DNA from: an uncultured Victivallis sp.
GTDB lineage: Bacteria > Verrucomicrobiota > Lentisphaeria > Victivallales > Victivallaceae
NCBI RefSeq assembly: GCF_944391105.1
Contig: NZ_CALXSK010000006.1
Coordinates: forward strand, 1-64,000
Length of the DNA: 64,000 bases
Direction: 5' to 3'
Part shown: positions 7,328 through 15,746 of the stretch, piece by piece
Layout of the letters: every line of letters begins with the position of its first letter
Position numbering within the stretch: position 1 is the stretch's first letter
Notes under the pieces: model-generated
Database searches by the model: none
Seen by the model: only the letters and a program-made list of their open reading frames with translations
What the model was told of the DNA's origin: nothing
Made by a program: the position numbers and the translations under genes

Positions 7328-10300
7328 ATGAAGAAAATTGGTCTGTTTTTCGCTCTTTCCGGATGCTTTGCGGCTTTTGCCGCTCCCGAACTTGTTACCG
7401 TCGGAGACGCAGGCAACGCGGGGAAAAAGGTATACTTCCACGAAGTGCCGAATCCTTATCCGCGCGGCGGGGTCAGTTATCCTTACCGGATCGGAAAATC
7501 CGAGGTGACGAATGCGCAGTACGCCGAATTCCTGAACGCCTGTGCGGCAAAATCCGATCCGCACGCTCTTTTCGACCCCCGCATGAAGATTGTACGCAGC
7601 GGAACGGAAGGAGCATGGCACTACGCCGCGGCGGCAGATGCGGCGGAGGAGGGGGTGAATTTCGTCAGCCGGGTCAATGCGGCACGTTACTGCAACTTTC
7701 TTACGACCGGTGATCCGGAAAAGGGCGCCTACACCATTGCCGAGAGGCCGCGGGAGAACGGCAGAGTGTTTGAGGCGATTATCGGATACCGCGACCTGAC
7801 GTTTCCGGACGCCCCGCGCGTTTATGCGCTCCCTGACATGCACGAATTTTTCAAGGCGGGCTGGTATGACGGGCGTGGCGGATATCGAGAACTGACTGCC
7901 GAAACCCGGAATGAACCGTCGCATTACGGCGTTGTGAAACACGCTTCCGGATTGCGCGAACATATGGAGAACAAATTTTATGCGGGCGCGCCGTTTGTGC
8001 TCGGCGCGGATGACGGAAGTACCGACTTCGCCGCGCTGAATACCGCCCGGCTCTGGCAGCAGCCGGAGTACGAGGGACGCGCGACAGCGGGATTTCGAGT
8101 CGTGGCTACAGCTCCGCTGCAGATCGGAGACCGGCTGAACCGGCGCAATAACTTCTTTTTTGAAAAGAGCGAACCGGCCCTGCTCCGGATCCGTTCCGAT
8201 GCGCCCGCCCGCAAGGCGGCCTTCCGGCTTGAATTGCGCGATTTCTCCGACAAGCCGGTCTGGTCAAAGCGGATTGAACCGGAACTGAAGCCCGGCGTGA
8301 CCGCGATTCCGGTCGCGCTGCCCGGAGCGGATGGTTATTATGAACTGCGCGTTACGCCGGAAGACGCTTCCTTCAATGGAAACAGTGTCGTGATTCCGCT
8401 GGCGGTGATGCGCGATCCGGTCGACAACGGTGCGGAGGGAAATTTCGGTTTCACCTGCCATATCACCAGACGGGAACGGCGGTACAGTTTCGAGGAGTTC
8501 GATTTCGATCTGCTGCGCCGTCTCGGCGTGAGCAATGTGCGGGTGGATGTCGGCTATGACGACATCGGCGGAGCTCAGAGCGTTTTGCGCCGGGTCAGGG
8601 CCGCCGGACTGAACCCGCTGGGGATCATCACAAGTTCCGGGGTGAACGGTTATCCCGCCATCGCGAAGAACCGGGCGGAGAATCCGGCAATGGTGGAGAA
8701 ATGGGCAAAATACGGCATCCCTGCCGATTACGCATGGTACGCCGAACAGGTCTACAAACTGATTTCAGCCCATAAAGGAGTGGTGCGGGACTGGGAGTTC
8801 GGCAACGAGCCGACCTACTGGGAGATTCTGCCCGAAGATTACGCCCAGATGTTGAAGGCCGGATACAAGGCGGCGAAGCTCGCGAATCCGGAATGCAACG
8901 TGATGGCCGGCGATCTGAATGCGATCCATGCGCCGGTGTTCCGGACAGGCGGGGCGCGTTTCTGTGATTCGATTGCGAGCCACATTTACGGCTTTTACGT
9001 TCCGATGTTCTGGGGCATTGCCGGGAAGATGCGCGAACTCAACGGCTGGAAAGCCGCGGCCGGGATTCCGGAAACTCCGGTCTGGCTCACGGAGATCGGC
9101 GGTTGCACGTACAGCTCCATGCATATGATTCCGGTGCGGACGCTCGATGAGGTGCGCCGTTATCAGGCGGTTCACCAGCCTAAAGTCATGCTGGGCGGAC
9201 TCGCGTTCGGTGCGTCCAAGGTGCTTCCGTACAATTTTCGTGATGTTCCGGTCGACTTCCTCGAGGAGGAGTTCGGCATGCTCGACCGTTACGGGCGGCC
9301 GAAACCGGGTGCCGCAAGTTACCGGGCCGTTGCGAAACTCTTCGGCAAGGCGAAATTCGAAGGATTTGTGAAGGGGCATTCGCTGAAGGCGGGGGAGATT
9401 GCCGGGCTCTCGTTCCGGGATGACCTCGGACAGCGGGTAATCTCGTTCTGGCGCAACGATCCTTACGGATACGATCAGTTTCAAATTCCGTTTTTCGACA
9501 CGATCCGTCCGGCGCAGACCGTTCGGCTGAAAGCCGCCGGGAACGAAATCGAATTCTTCAACCTCTCGGGCGGTGCGTCGACGTTGCCGGTGAAGGATGG
9601 TTATGTGGAAATCCCCGTCTGCGAATACCCGGTATTTGTACGCGGCGGTATCGAACCGGAGTTTGACAAGGTCTCGACGGCACATGAGATTCCGAAGCTG
9701 AATCTTCCTGATGCCCGGGTGAAGATTCTGCCTTCTGCCCCTTCGCGCGCCTGTGATCTGATGTCTGGTGCCGTTCTCGAACTCATTGCCGGGAGCCGTG
9801 ATACGGTGAAAATCCATGTATACAACCTGAAGGCGCACCCGCTGTCCGGAACTGTGCGGCTCATCCCGAAGAACAACTGGCGGGAGTGGGCGTGGAATGT
9901 AGTTCCCGCCGCAGTGAAGCTCGACATCCCCGGCGACGGAATGGGCGAGGCTGCATTTACAATTCCCGTCCCGCGCAATGCGAAGCCGGATCAGCTCTTC
10001 TACCTCGATGCCGTTTTCGAGACCGAACCGGGTGTGGAATTCCGCGATACGGTCGTGTTTCGGGCGGTGGAGCGGAAACTTCCGCTCAATGAGTGGATCA
10101 CTTATGCAAAAGGCTTTCAGCTCGCCTCGGCGGAAAATGGCAGACGGATCCGGATCTCGTGGGAAAAGGAACGCGCTTCGTTCGTGAGCTTTTTCCTGCG
10201 CACTCCGCAACTGTTTGCGGAGGAGGCCGCGAAACTTGCGGTCGACGTAGGGGTTCCGGTGTGTTCCGACCGGGCGAAGATTCATGCGGTCAACCTGCTT

Positions 10301-11062
10301 TTTATGGACAGGAACGGTGAGATTTTTCAGCTCAAACAGTCGCGGACGCTGCCGGATGGCGAGTGGAACGTTATCCGTTTTGATGCTTCCGGCATCCTGA
10401 AGCCGGGGGTCATCGTTCACAAAGGAGGCGATGGGAAGGTCGATTTCCCGGTTCGGCTGCTCGGATTCAATTTCGAGCTCCGTCCCGATGCGGCAGCGGA
10501 CGGTTCGATTCTGGTCGGTTGCTGGGAGCGCCTCAAACCGCAGAAACGTTGGGAGCGCGGCGGCTGGACCGTGTACGGCGAGGGGTACAAGCTCGCGCGG
10601 AGTGCGGACGATTCGGAGCTGATTGTGACGCGCACACCGGGAGGCCGCTCCTATGCTTCTCTTTTCACAACGAAACCGCCCGTGCTCGCGAAAGATGCGT
10701 CGTCGTGGCCGAAATCGGTCGAGATTTCGTTCCGGCCGGAGAAGGTCGCGGTTCACTCGGTCAGTTTCCTTGTGCAGGACGCATCGGGCGAGACGTTCCA
10801 GGTGAAGGAGGACATCACTCCGGTTGTCGGTCAGTCGCGATCGCTGCGGTTCGACCTTGCCCGGATTCCGCAGGGGCGGAGTTTGATCGTTTACGGCGGC
10901 GATGGAAATCGGAAACTCGACTATCCGGTCCGGCTGCTCGGATTCAACTTCGAATTTGTCAGGAGCGATGAATCCGGAACGTTGACGGTCAGACCTCCGG
11001 AATTCGATAAAACCACCGAAGTTGAAACCGGCGGAGGCGGCGGCGCGGTCGCAATGGAATGA
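7328..11062 (+). CDS. secreted FGE-like / clan GH-A glycosidase fusion protein
   Basis: 1244 residues. A signal peptide is clear (MKK, hydrophobic core, AFA-A near residue 18). Residues about 25 to 265 resemble the FGE-sulfatase (SUMF1) fold, with SEVTNAQYAEFL, AARYCNFL and the closing GFRVV; catalytic cysteines are not evident. Residues about 270 to 365 form a beta-rich linker. Residues about 370 to 680 form a TIM-barrel glycosidase, with acid/base Glu about 494 in FGNEPT and nucleophile Glu about 589 in WLTEIGG, as in GH39/GH5-like enzymes. The C-terminal 330 residues hold two related beta modules, each ending PVRLLGFNFE, probably carbohydrate-binding. Follows the broken pseudopilin by 7 bases. 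Substrate unknown. Confidence 0.8.
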   Translation: MKKIGLFFALSGCFAAFAAPELVTVGDAGNAGKKVYFHEVPNPYPRGGVSYPYRIGKSEVTNAQYAEFLNACAAKSDPHALFDPRMKIVRSGTEGAWHYAAAADAAEEGVNFVSRVNAARYCNFLTTGDPEKGAYTIAERPRENGRVFEAIIGYRDLTFPDAPRVYALPDMHEFFKAGWYDGRGGYRELTAETRNEPSHYGVVKHASGLREHMENKFYAGAPFVLGADDGSTDFAALNTARLWQQPEYEGRATAGFRVVATAPLQIGDRLNRRNNFFFEKSEPALLRIRSDAPARKAAFRLELRDFSDKPVWSKRIEPELKPGVTAIPVALPGADGYYELRVTPEDASFNGNSVVIPLAVMRDPVDNGAEGNFGFTCHITRRERRYSFEEFDFDLLRRLGVSNVRVDVGYDDIGGAQSVLRRVRAAGLNPLGIITSSGVNGYPAIAKNRAENPAMVEKWAKYGIPADYAWYAEQVYKLISAHKGVVRDWEFGNEPTYWEILPEDYAQMLKAGYKAAKLANPECNVMAGDLNAIHAPVFRTGGARFCDSIASHIYGFYVPMFWGIAGKMRELNGWKAAAGIPETPVWLTEIGGCTYSSMHMIPVRTLDEVRRYQAVHQPKVMLGGLAFGASKVLPYNFRDVPVDFLEEEFGMLDRYGRPKPGAASYRAVAKLFGKAKFEGFVKGHSLKAGEIAGLSFRDDLGQRVISFWRNDPYGYDQFQIPFFDTIRPAQTVRLKAAGNEIEFFNLSGGASTLPVKDGYVEIPVCEYPVFVRGGIEPEFDKVSTAHEIPKLNLPDARVKILPSAPSRACDLMSGAVLELIAGSRDTVKIHVYNLKAHPLSGTVRLIPKNNWREWAWNVVPAAVKLDIPGDGMGEAAFTIPVPRNAKPDQLFYLDAVFETEPGVEFRDTVVFRAVERKLPLNEWITYAKGFQLASAENGRRIRISWEKERASFVSFFLRTPQLFAEEAAKLAVDVGVPVCSDRAKIHAVNLLFMDRNGEIFQLKQSRTLPDGEWNVIRFDASGILKPGVIVHKGGDGKVDFPVRLLGFNFELRPDAAADGSILVGCWERLKPQKRWERGGWTVYGEGYKLARSADDSELIVTRTPGGRSYASLFTTKPPVLAKDASSWPKSVEISFRPEKVAVHSVSFLVQDASGETFQVKEDITPVVGQSRSLRFDLARIPQGRSLIVYGGDGNRKLDYPVRLLGFNFEFVRSDESGTLTVRPPEFDKTTEVETGGGGGAVAME

Positions 11063-11118
11063 GCCGGTGAAAACGGGAGGGGGCGGGGCGTCTCCTCCTG
11101 CTTTTTTGCCGGAACAAT

Positions 11119-11472
11119 TTAGGACTGACAGACGAGGAAGGGGTTGCCTTCGGGGTCGAGTCCGCGCCGGTATTCGACGATGCCGATTCGAATCGGATCA
11201 GGCTCAAGCGGGCAGCCGCTGTCGTCAAGTTTCCGGGCGAACGCTTCAAGATCCGGCACCGCAAAGGCGAAGTTCGCCGCGGCCGAGGCGTGCTCCAGAT
11301 ACTCCGCCGCACTCTTCTCCAACGTGAGCGTCAATTTGTCGCCCAGAACGAAAACCACCGCGAACGTGCTGTCGAACACCGGTTCCCCGAGCCTGAGCAG
11401 GTCGCGGTAGAAAATCCGGCAGCCGTCCAGATCGTTCACCTTCAGAACCAGGCCGAAATACGCAGCATTCAT
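11119..11472 (-). CDS. VOC-superfamily (glyoxalase/bleomycin-resistance fold) protein
   Basis: 117 residues, one vicinal-oxygen-chelate unit. It begins AYFGLVLKVNDL, then the typical FYRDLLRLGEPVF, and ends with DPEGNPFLVCQS. The start at 11472 has an ACGGGGAA site; a longer upstream frame runs into a hairpin and is not credible. Members bind a metal and act as lyases, dioxygenases or drug-binding proteins, and this sequence does not say which. Its reading direction is opposite to purB. The gene has a leader with an intrinsic terminator-like hairpin upstream. Confidence 0.75.
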   Translation of the reverse strand: MNAAYFGLVLKVNDLDGCRIFYRDLLRLGEPVFDSTFAVVFVLGDKLTLTLEKSAAEYLEHASAAANFAFAVPDLEAFARKLDDSGCPLEPDPIRIGIVEYRRGLDPEGNPFLVCQS

Positions 11473-11551
11473 CGATCGTTCCCCGTAACTTTTTTCTGCG
11501 GAACACCGGTCTCCCGATCTCTCCGCCTTATCGAAACTCTTCCCCGGAGGC

Positions 11552-11578
11552 CATAAAAAAACGGTTTTAAAACCGTTT
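11552..11578 (-). terminator. terminator-like hairpin in the leader of the VOC gene
   Basis: Perfect 20-base palindrome AAACGGTTTTAAAACCGTTT at 11559 to 11578. Read on the reverse strand it ends in seven T. It lies between the reverse promoter near 11613 to 11640 and the VOC start at 11472, so it could attenuate that gene. Confidence 0.55.
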
Positions 11579-11582
11579 CGCC

Positions 11583-11611
11583 TTGCCAAACCGGTTTTTG
11601 TGACTTAAATT
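11583..11611 (+). promoter_or_regulatory. purB promoter
   Basis: TTGCCA at 11583, 17-base spacer, TAAATT at 11606, giving a leader of about 80 bases before the GTG start at 11699. Confidence 0.5.
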
Positions 11612-11612
11612 A

Positions 11613-11640
11613 TATATAGCTTTGTTTTCCGCGAAGTCAA
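11613..11640 (-). promoter_or_regulatory. reverse promoter upstream of the VOC gene
   Basis: On the reverse strand TTGACT (complement of 11635 to 11640), 16-base spacer, TATATA (11613 to 11618). It overlaps the purB promoter, so the two may compete. Confidence 0.5.
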
Positions 11641-11698
11641 CTCCGGTTTTGCAAATAAGTTTAAAATAACCAATGGAATCCGAACAAGGGGGTTTTCC

Positions 11699-13138
11699 GT
11701 GAATCACAACACCTATGCCAGCCCGCTGACCGACCGCTATGCCGGGGCGGAAATGAGTTATATCTGGTCGCCGCAGTTCAAGCACTCCACCTGGCGGCGG
11801 CTCTGGCTCGAACTCGCGAAGTGCGAACAGAAACTCGGGCTGGAGATCACCGACTCCCAGATCCGCCAGATGTCCGAACACCTCGACGACATCGATTTCG
11901 ACCGCGTCGCCGAAAAGGAGAAGGAGCTGCGGCATGACGTCATGAGCCACATCCACGTCTTCGGCGAATGCTGCCCGGAGGCGATGCCGATCATCCACCT
12001 CGGCGCCACGAGCTGCTTCGTCACCGACAACACCGAGCTCATCCAGATGCGCGAAGGCATGAAAATTCTGCGCGGAAAACTTCTGAAACTCATGGCCCAG
12101 ATGGCCGATTTCTGCGAGAAGAACCGCGAGCTGCCGACGCTCGGATTCACACATTATCAGCCCGCGCAGCTCACCACGGTCGGAAAACGCTTCTGCCTTT
12201 ATCTGCAGGATTTCATGCTCGACTTCGAACGGCTTGAGCGGGAGATCGAGACTCTGCCGTTCCGCAGCGTGAAGGGCACCACCGGTACCCAGGCGAGCTT
12301 TCTCGAGCTTTTCGACGGCGACCATGCAAAGTGCCGGCAGCTTGAAAAGGATGTCGCAGCCGCGATGGGATTCGACCATGTGATCGCGGTTTCCGGGCAG
12401 ACCTACACGCGCAAGATCGACTACTTCGTCATGTCGATCCTCTCCGGCATCGCTCAGTCGGCCGCGAAGATGGCGACCGACATCCGGCTGCTCGCAAATC
12501 TGAAGGAGGTCGAGGAACCGTTCGGCAAAAAGCAGATCGGCTCCTCCGCGATGGCCTACAAACGCAATCCGATGCGCTGCGAGCGGGTCTGTTCGCTCGC
12601 GCGGTACGTCATGAATCTGCCAGGCAACGCCGCGATGACCGAGGCGACCCAGTGGTTCGAACGGACGCTCGACGACTCCGCGAACCGCCGGATTCTGCTC
12701 GGAGAAGGATTCCTCACGGTCGACATCATTCTGTCGCTGCTCATCAACATCACGGACGGCATCCAGCTCTGGCCGAACGTGATCCGGCGCCACATCCAGG
12801 CGGAGTTGCCGTTCATGGCCACCGAGAATCTGCTGATGGCCGCCGTGAAGAAGGGCGGAAACCGCCAGGAGCTGCACGAAGTGATCCGCACCCATTCGAT
12901 GGCCGCCGCGCGCCGCGTGAAGGAGGAGGGGGCCGACAACGACCTGCTCGAACGGCTCAAGGCCGATCCGGCATTCGACTGCATCCGCGACGAGTTCGAC
13001 TCGCTGCTCGATCCGGCGACCTTTGTCGGCCGCGCGCCGCGGCAGGTGGAGGAGTTCCTCTCTGAGCAGATTCGCCCGATTCTCGAAAAATATCGCGCGG
13101 AGCTTTCGGAAGCCTCCGCTGATTCCATTAATGTATAA
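11699..13138 (+). CDS. purB: adenylosuccinate lyase
   Basis: 479-residue enzyme of the fumarase/aspartase superfamily. It splits SAICAR to AICAR plus fumarate and adenylosuccinate to AMP plus fumarate in purine synthesis. The superfamily signature GSSAMAYKRNPM is at about 281 to 292, with the catalytic Ser in the preceding mobile loop. The N-terminal TSCFVTDN and the length are closer to the longer PurB type shared with animals than to the 430-residue Bacillus type. The start is GTG, after AAGGGGG. uxaC follows nine bases downstream, so both are probably on one transcript. Confidence 0.93.
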   Translation: MNHNTYASPLTDRYAGAEMSYIWSPQFKHSTWRRLWLELAKCEQKLGLEITDSQIRQMSEHLDDIDFDRVAEKEKELRHDVMSHIHVFGECCPEAMPIIHLGATSCFVTDNTELIQMREGMKILRGKLLKLMAQMADFCEKNRELPTLGFTHYQPAQLTTVGKRFCLYLQDFMLDFERLEREIETLPFRSVKGTTGTQASFLELFDGDHAKCRQLEKDVAAAMGFDHVIAVSGQTYTRKIDYFVMSILSGIAQSAAKMATDIRLLANLKEVEEPFGKKQIGSSAMAYKRNPMRCERVCSLARYVMNLPGNAAMTEATQWFERTLDDSANRRILLGEGFLTVDIILSLLINITDGIQLWPNVIRRHIQAELPFMATENLLMAAVKKGGNRQELHEVIRTHSMAAARRVKEEGADNDLLERLKADPAFDCIRDEFDSLLDPATFVGRAPRQVEEFLSEQIRPILEKYRAELSEASADSINV

Positions 13139-13146
13139 GGAGTTGC

Positions 13147-14520
13147 ATGATGGCTTTTCTGGATTCGAATTATCTCATCACGAATGAAACCGGTCTGCGC
13201 ATTTTTGCGGAGATCCGGAACCTCCCCGTGGTCGACCCGCACAACCACGCGAATGTGAAGGAGATCGCCGAAAACACAAATTACGCCGACGCGTGGCAGC
13301 TCTTTGCCGCGACCGACCATTACGTGTGGGAGATGCTGCGCAAGCGGAACGTTCCGGAGAATCTCATCACCGGAGATGCCGCGCCGAAGGAGAAGTTCCT
13401 TGCGATGGCGAAGATTTTTCCGGAGCTGGCTGGCAATCCGGTTTACGAGTGGATCCACCTCGATCTCAAGAACTATTTCGGCATCACCGAACAGCTTTGC
13501 GGAGAGAGCGGTGAACGGATCTGGAACGAAGTGAATGCGAAACTCGCGACCGATGCTTATCGTCCGCAGCAGTTGCTGACCGGTCCGCTGAATGTCGAAG
13601 TCATGAGTTCGACCGACGACCTCATCGACACGCTCGAGTACCACAAGCAGGTCAACGAGGCGGTCGGTCGTGTGCTTGTCCGACCGACCTGGCGGCCGGA
13701 CAAGGCGATGAAGATCTTCGCTCCGGGCTGGCGCGACTATATCCATCAGGTTGAAGAGCGGTTCGGCATGAAGATCGAGAGTTTCGACGACATGCTCGAA
13801 GCGATGACGCGTTCCCATGCGTTTTTCGCCGAGAACGGCTGCCGGGCGAGCGATCATGGCCTCGAATATCCGGTCTACGCCGACTGCGCGTTCGGGAATG
13901 TGAATGAAACCTTCCGCAAGGCGCTCGCCGGAAAGGATTTGACGCAGTCGGAAATCGACTGTTACATGGGCACATTCCTCGCGGAGGCCGCGGCTCTGAA
14001 CGCCGAGACCGGCTGGGTGACGCAGCTGCATATCGGAGCGGTGCGCGATGTCCGGTATTCGCTCTACGAATCGCTCGGGCCCGATGTCGGTGGCGACGTT
14101 TCGAACCATCTGCTTGATTTTACTCCGAATCTGGTTCGTTTTCTGAACCGTTTCGATGGACGGCTGAAGGTCGTGCTCTACTGCATGGACGCGATCCATC
14201 AGATGACGCTTGCGACGCTGACGCGCGCATTCGGGGCGACCGTTTCGCTCGGTTCGGCCTGGTGGCTGAACGACACGCCGATCGGCATGCGCCGCCAGCT
14301 TGAGTATATCGGTTCGATCGATGTGCTTTCGAATTTTGCCGGAATGGTTTCGGATTCGCGCAAACTGCTGAGTTACGGATCGCGTTTCGAGATGTTCCGG
14401 CGCGTGCTTTCGGATGTGCTCGGCGGGATGGTCGAACGCGGTCAGATGCCGGAGCAGATCGCCATGGAGCTTGCGGCCCGGATGGCTTATTCCGGCGTCA
14501 AGAGCTTCTGGAACTTGTAA
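13147..14520 (+). CDS. uxaC: glucuronate (uronate) isomerase
   Basis: 457 residues, full family length. It converts glucuronate to fructuronate and galacturonate to tagaturonate in hexuronate breakdown, in the cytoplasm. The amidohydrolase-like metal site VVDPHNHANV is near residue 29, and the C-terminal GMVSDSRKLLSYGSR segment is characteristic. Start at the first of two adjacent ATG codons, after AAGGAG. It sits between purB and purM without other uronate genes nearby, so the pathway must be completed elsewhere in the genome. Uronate use fits a mucin- or plant-polysaccharide-degrading host. Confidence 0.93.
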   Translation: MMAFLDSNYLITNETGLRIFAEIRNLPVVDPHNHANVKEIAENTNYADAWQLFAATDHYVWEMLRKRNVPENLITGDAAPKEKFLAMAKIFPELAGNPVYEWIHLDLKNYFGITEQLCGESGERIWNEVNAKLATDAYRPQQLLTGPLNVEVMSSTDDLIDTLEYHKQVNEAVGRVLVRPTWRPDKAMKIFAPGWRDYIHQVEERFGMKIESFDDMLEAMTRSHAFFAENGCRASDHGLEYPVYADCAFGNVNETFRKALAGKDLTQSEIDCYMGTFLAEAAALNAETGWVTQLHIGAVRDVRYSLYESLGPDVGGDVSNHLLDFTPNLVRFLNRFDGRLKVVLYCMDAIHQMTLATLTRAFGATVSLGSAWWLNDTPIGMRRQLEYIGSIDVLSNFAGMVSDSRKLLSYGSRFEMFRRVLSDVLGGMVERGQMPEQIAMELAARMAYSGVKSFWNL

Positions 14521-14543
14521 TCGGTCCGGGGAACGTGTATATT
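14515..14543 (+). promoter_or_regulatory. purM promoter
   Basis: TTGTAA at 14515 (overlapping the uxaC stop), 17-base spacer, TATATT at 14538. Confidence 0.65.
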
Positions 14544-14608
14544 CTGTTCGTGAATATGTCCCCGGGTTCCGGGCTTGATTTCATTTCATATTTGAAGGAT
14601 TTGCGTGT

Positions 14609-15652
14609 ATGAGCGAAAAGGTGAAGAGCGATTTGTACAAGGCGGCCGGCGTGGACATCGATCTGGCGACGACGCTGCTGGATCAGGTGAAAAAGAAGTT
14701 TGCCGAGACGCGGCGTCCCGAAATGCTCGCTCCGGTGGGTGGATTCGGCGGGCTGTTTCAGCTCGATCTTGCCAGATACCGGGAGCCGGTTCTGGTCGCG
14801 AGCATCGACGGCGTCGGCACGAAGCTGATGATCGCGATGATGATGGAGAAGTACGACACGGTCGGGCACGACATCGTGAATCACTGCATCAATGATATTT
14901 CCGTGCAGGGTGCGGAGCCGTTGTATTTTCTCGATTACATCGGAATCGGCAAACTGCGCAGTCCGCTCTACGAGCATGTTTTAACCGGGATTGCCGATGC
15001 CTGCAAAGCGGCGAACTGCGCGATTCTCGGCGGCGAAACCGCGGAGATGCCCGGCATGTACGGCAACGATTTCGACCTTGTCGGCGTGATTACCGGAGTG
15101 GTCGAGAAGTCGAAAATGATTACCGGCGAAAAGATCCGTCCGGGGCACGTGGCGATCGGGTTCGGATCAAACGGTCTGCACACCAACGGGTTCAGTCTTG
15201 CCCGCAATATTTTCTTCTCTCAGTGCGGTTACACGGTCAAGACCTATCTGGAGGAGCTCGGCGAGACGGTCGGCGAAGCGCTGCTCAAGCCGCACATCTG
15301 CTACTATCCGGCGATCCGGGCCGCGCAGGATGCGGATCTGCCGCTGCACGGAATCGCCCACATCACGGGAGGCGGACTTTACGACAACGTGCCGCGCATT
15401 CTGCCGGAAGATGTTTCGGTTGTGTTCCACACGGACGTGCTGCCGATTCCGCCGGTATTCAAGGTTCTGGTGGAGAAGGGACACGTCGATCCGGTCGAAG
15501 CGTACCGGGTGTTCAATATGGGCATCGGCATGGTCTGGTTCGTCCCGGAAAAGGCGGTCGATCAGGCGCTTGAAATTGCCCGGGGGAAAGGTTTCACCGT
15601 CGGTGTGGTCGGCGAGGTCGTTCCCGGTCATCGCGATGTGCGGGTTCACTGA
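14609..15652 (+). CDS. purM: phosphoribosylformylglycinamidine cyclo-ligase (AIR synthetase)
   Basis: 347-residue PurM, which closes the imidazole ring of AIR from FGAM with ATP in purine synthesis. Family landmarks are YKAAGVDID at the start, SIDGVGTK (about 69), NHCINDISVQGAEPLYFLDY (about 91), GGETAEMPGMY (about 140) and HITGGGLYDNVPRILP (about 251). It has its own promoter in the uxaC-purM gap. The permease gene starts 94 bases downstream. Confidence 0.95.
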   Translation: MSEKVKSDLYKAAGVDIDLATTLLDQVKKKFAETRRPEMLAPVGGFGGLFQLDLARYREPVLVASIDGVGTKLMIAMMMEKYDTVGHDIVNHCINDISVQGAEPLYFLDYIGIGKLRSPLYEHVLTGIADACKAANCAILGGETAEMPGMYGNDFDLVGVITGVVEKSKMITGEKIRPGHVAIGFGSNGLHTNGFSLARNIFFSQCGYTVKTYLEELGETVGEALLKPHICYYPAIRAAQDADLPLHGIAHITGGGLYDNVPRILPEDVSVVFHTDVLPIPPVFKVLVEKGHVDPVEAYRVFNMGIGMVWFVPEKAVDQALEIARGKGFTVGVVGEVVPGHRDVRVH

Positions 15653-15746
15653 TTGAGTCCGGCGCCGCCTGGAAGCGGAGAGCGGTGCCGGGTCTATTTC
15701 GGACAGGGGCGGCTGATTGCCGCATGCAACCGGCAGGAGAGGCGCA

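Noticed and set aside
8765-10756. 663-codon reverse open frame inside the glycosidase gene
   Set aside because: Arg- and His-rich shadow of the forward coding strand; no ribosome site or known motif.
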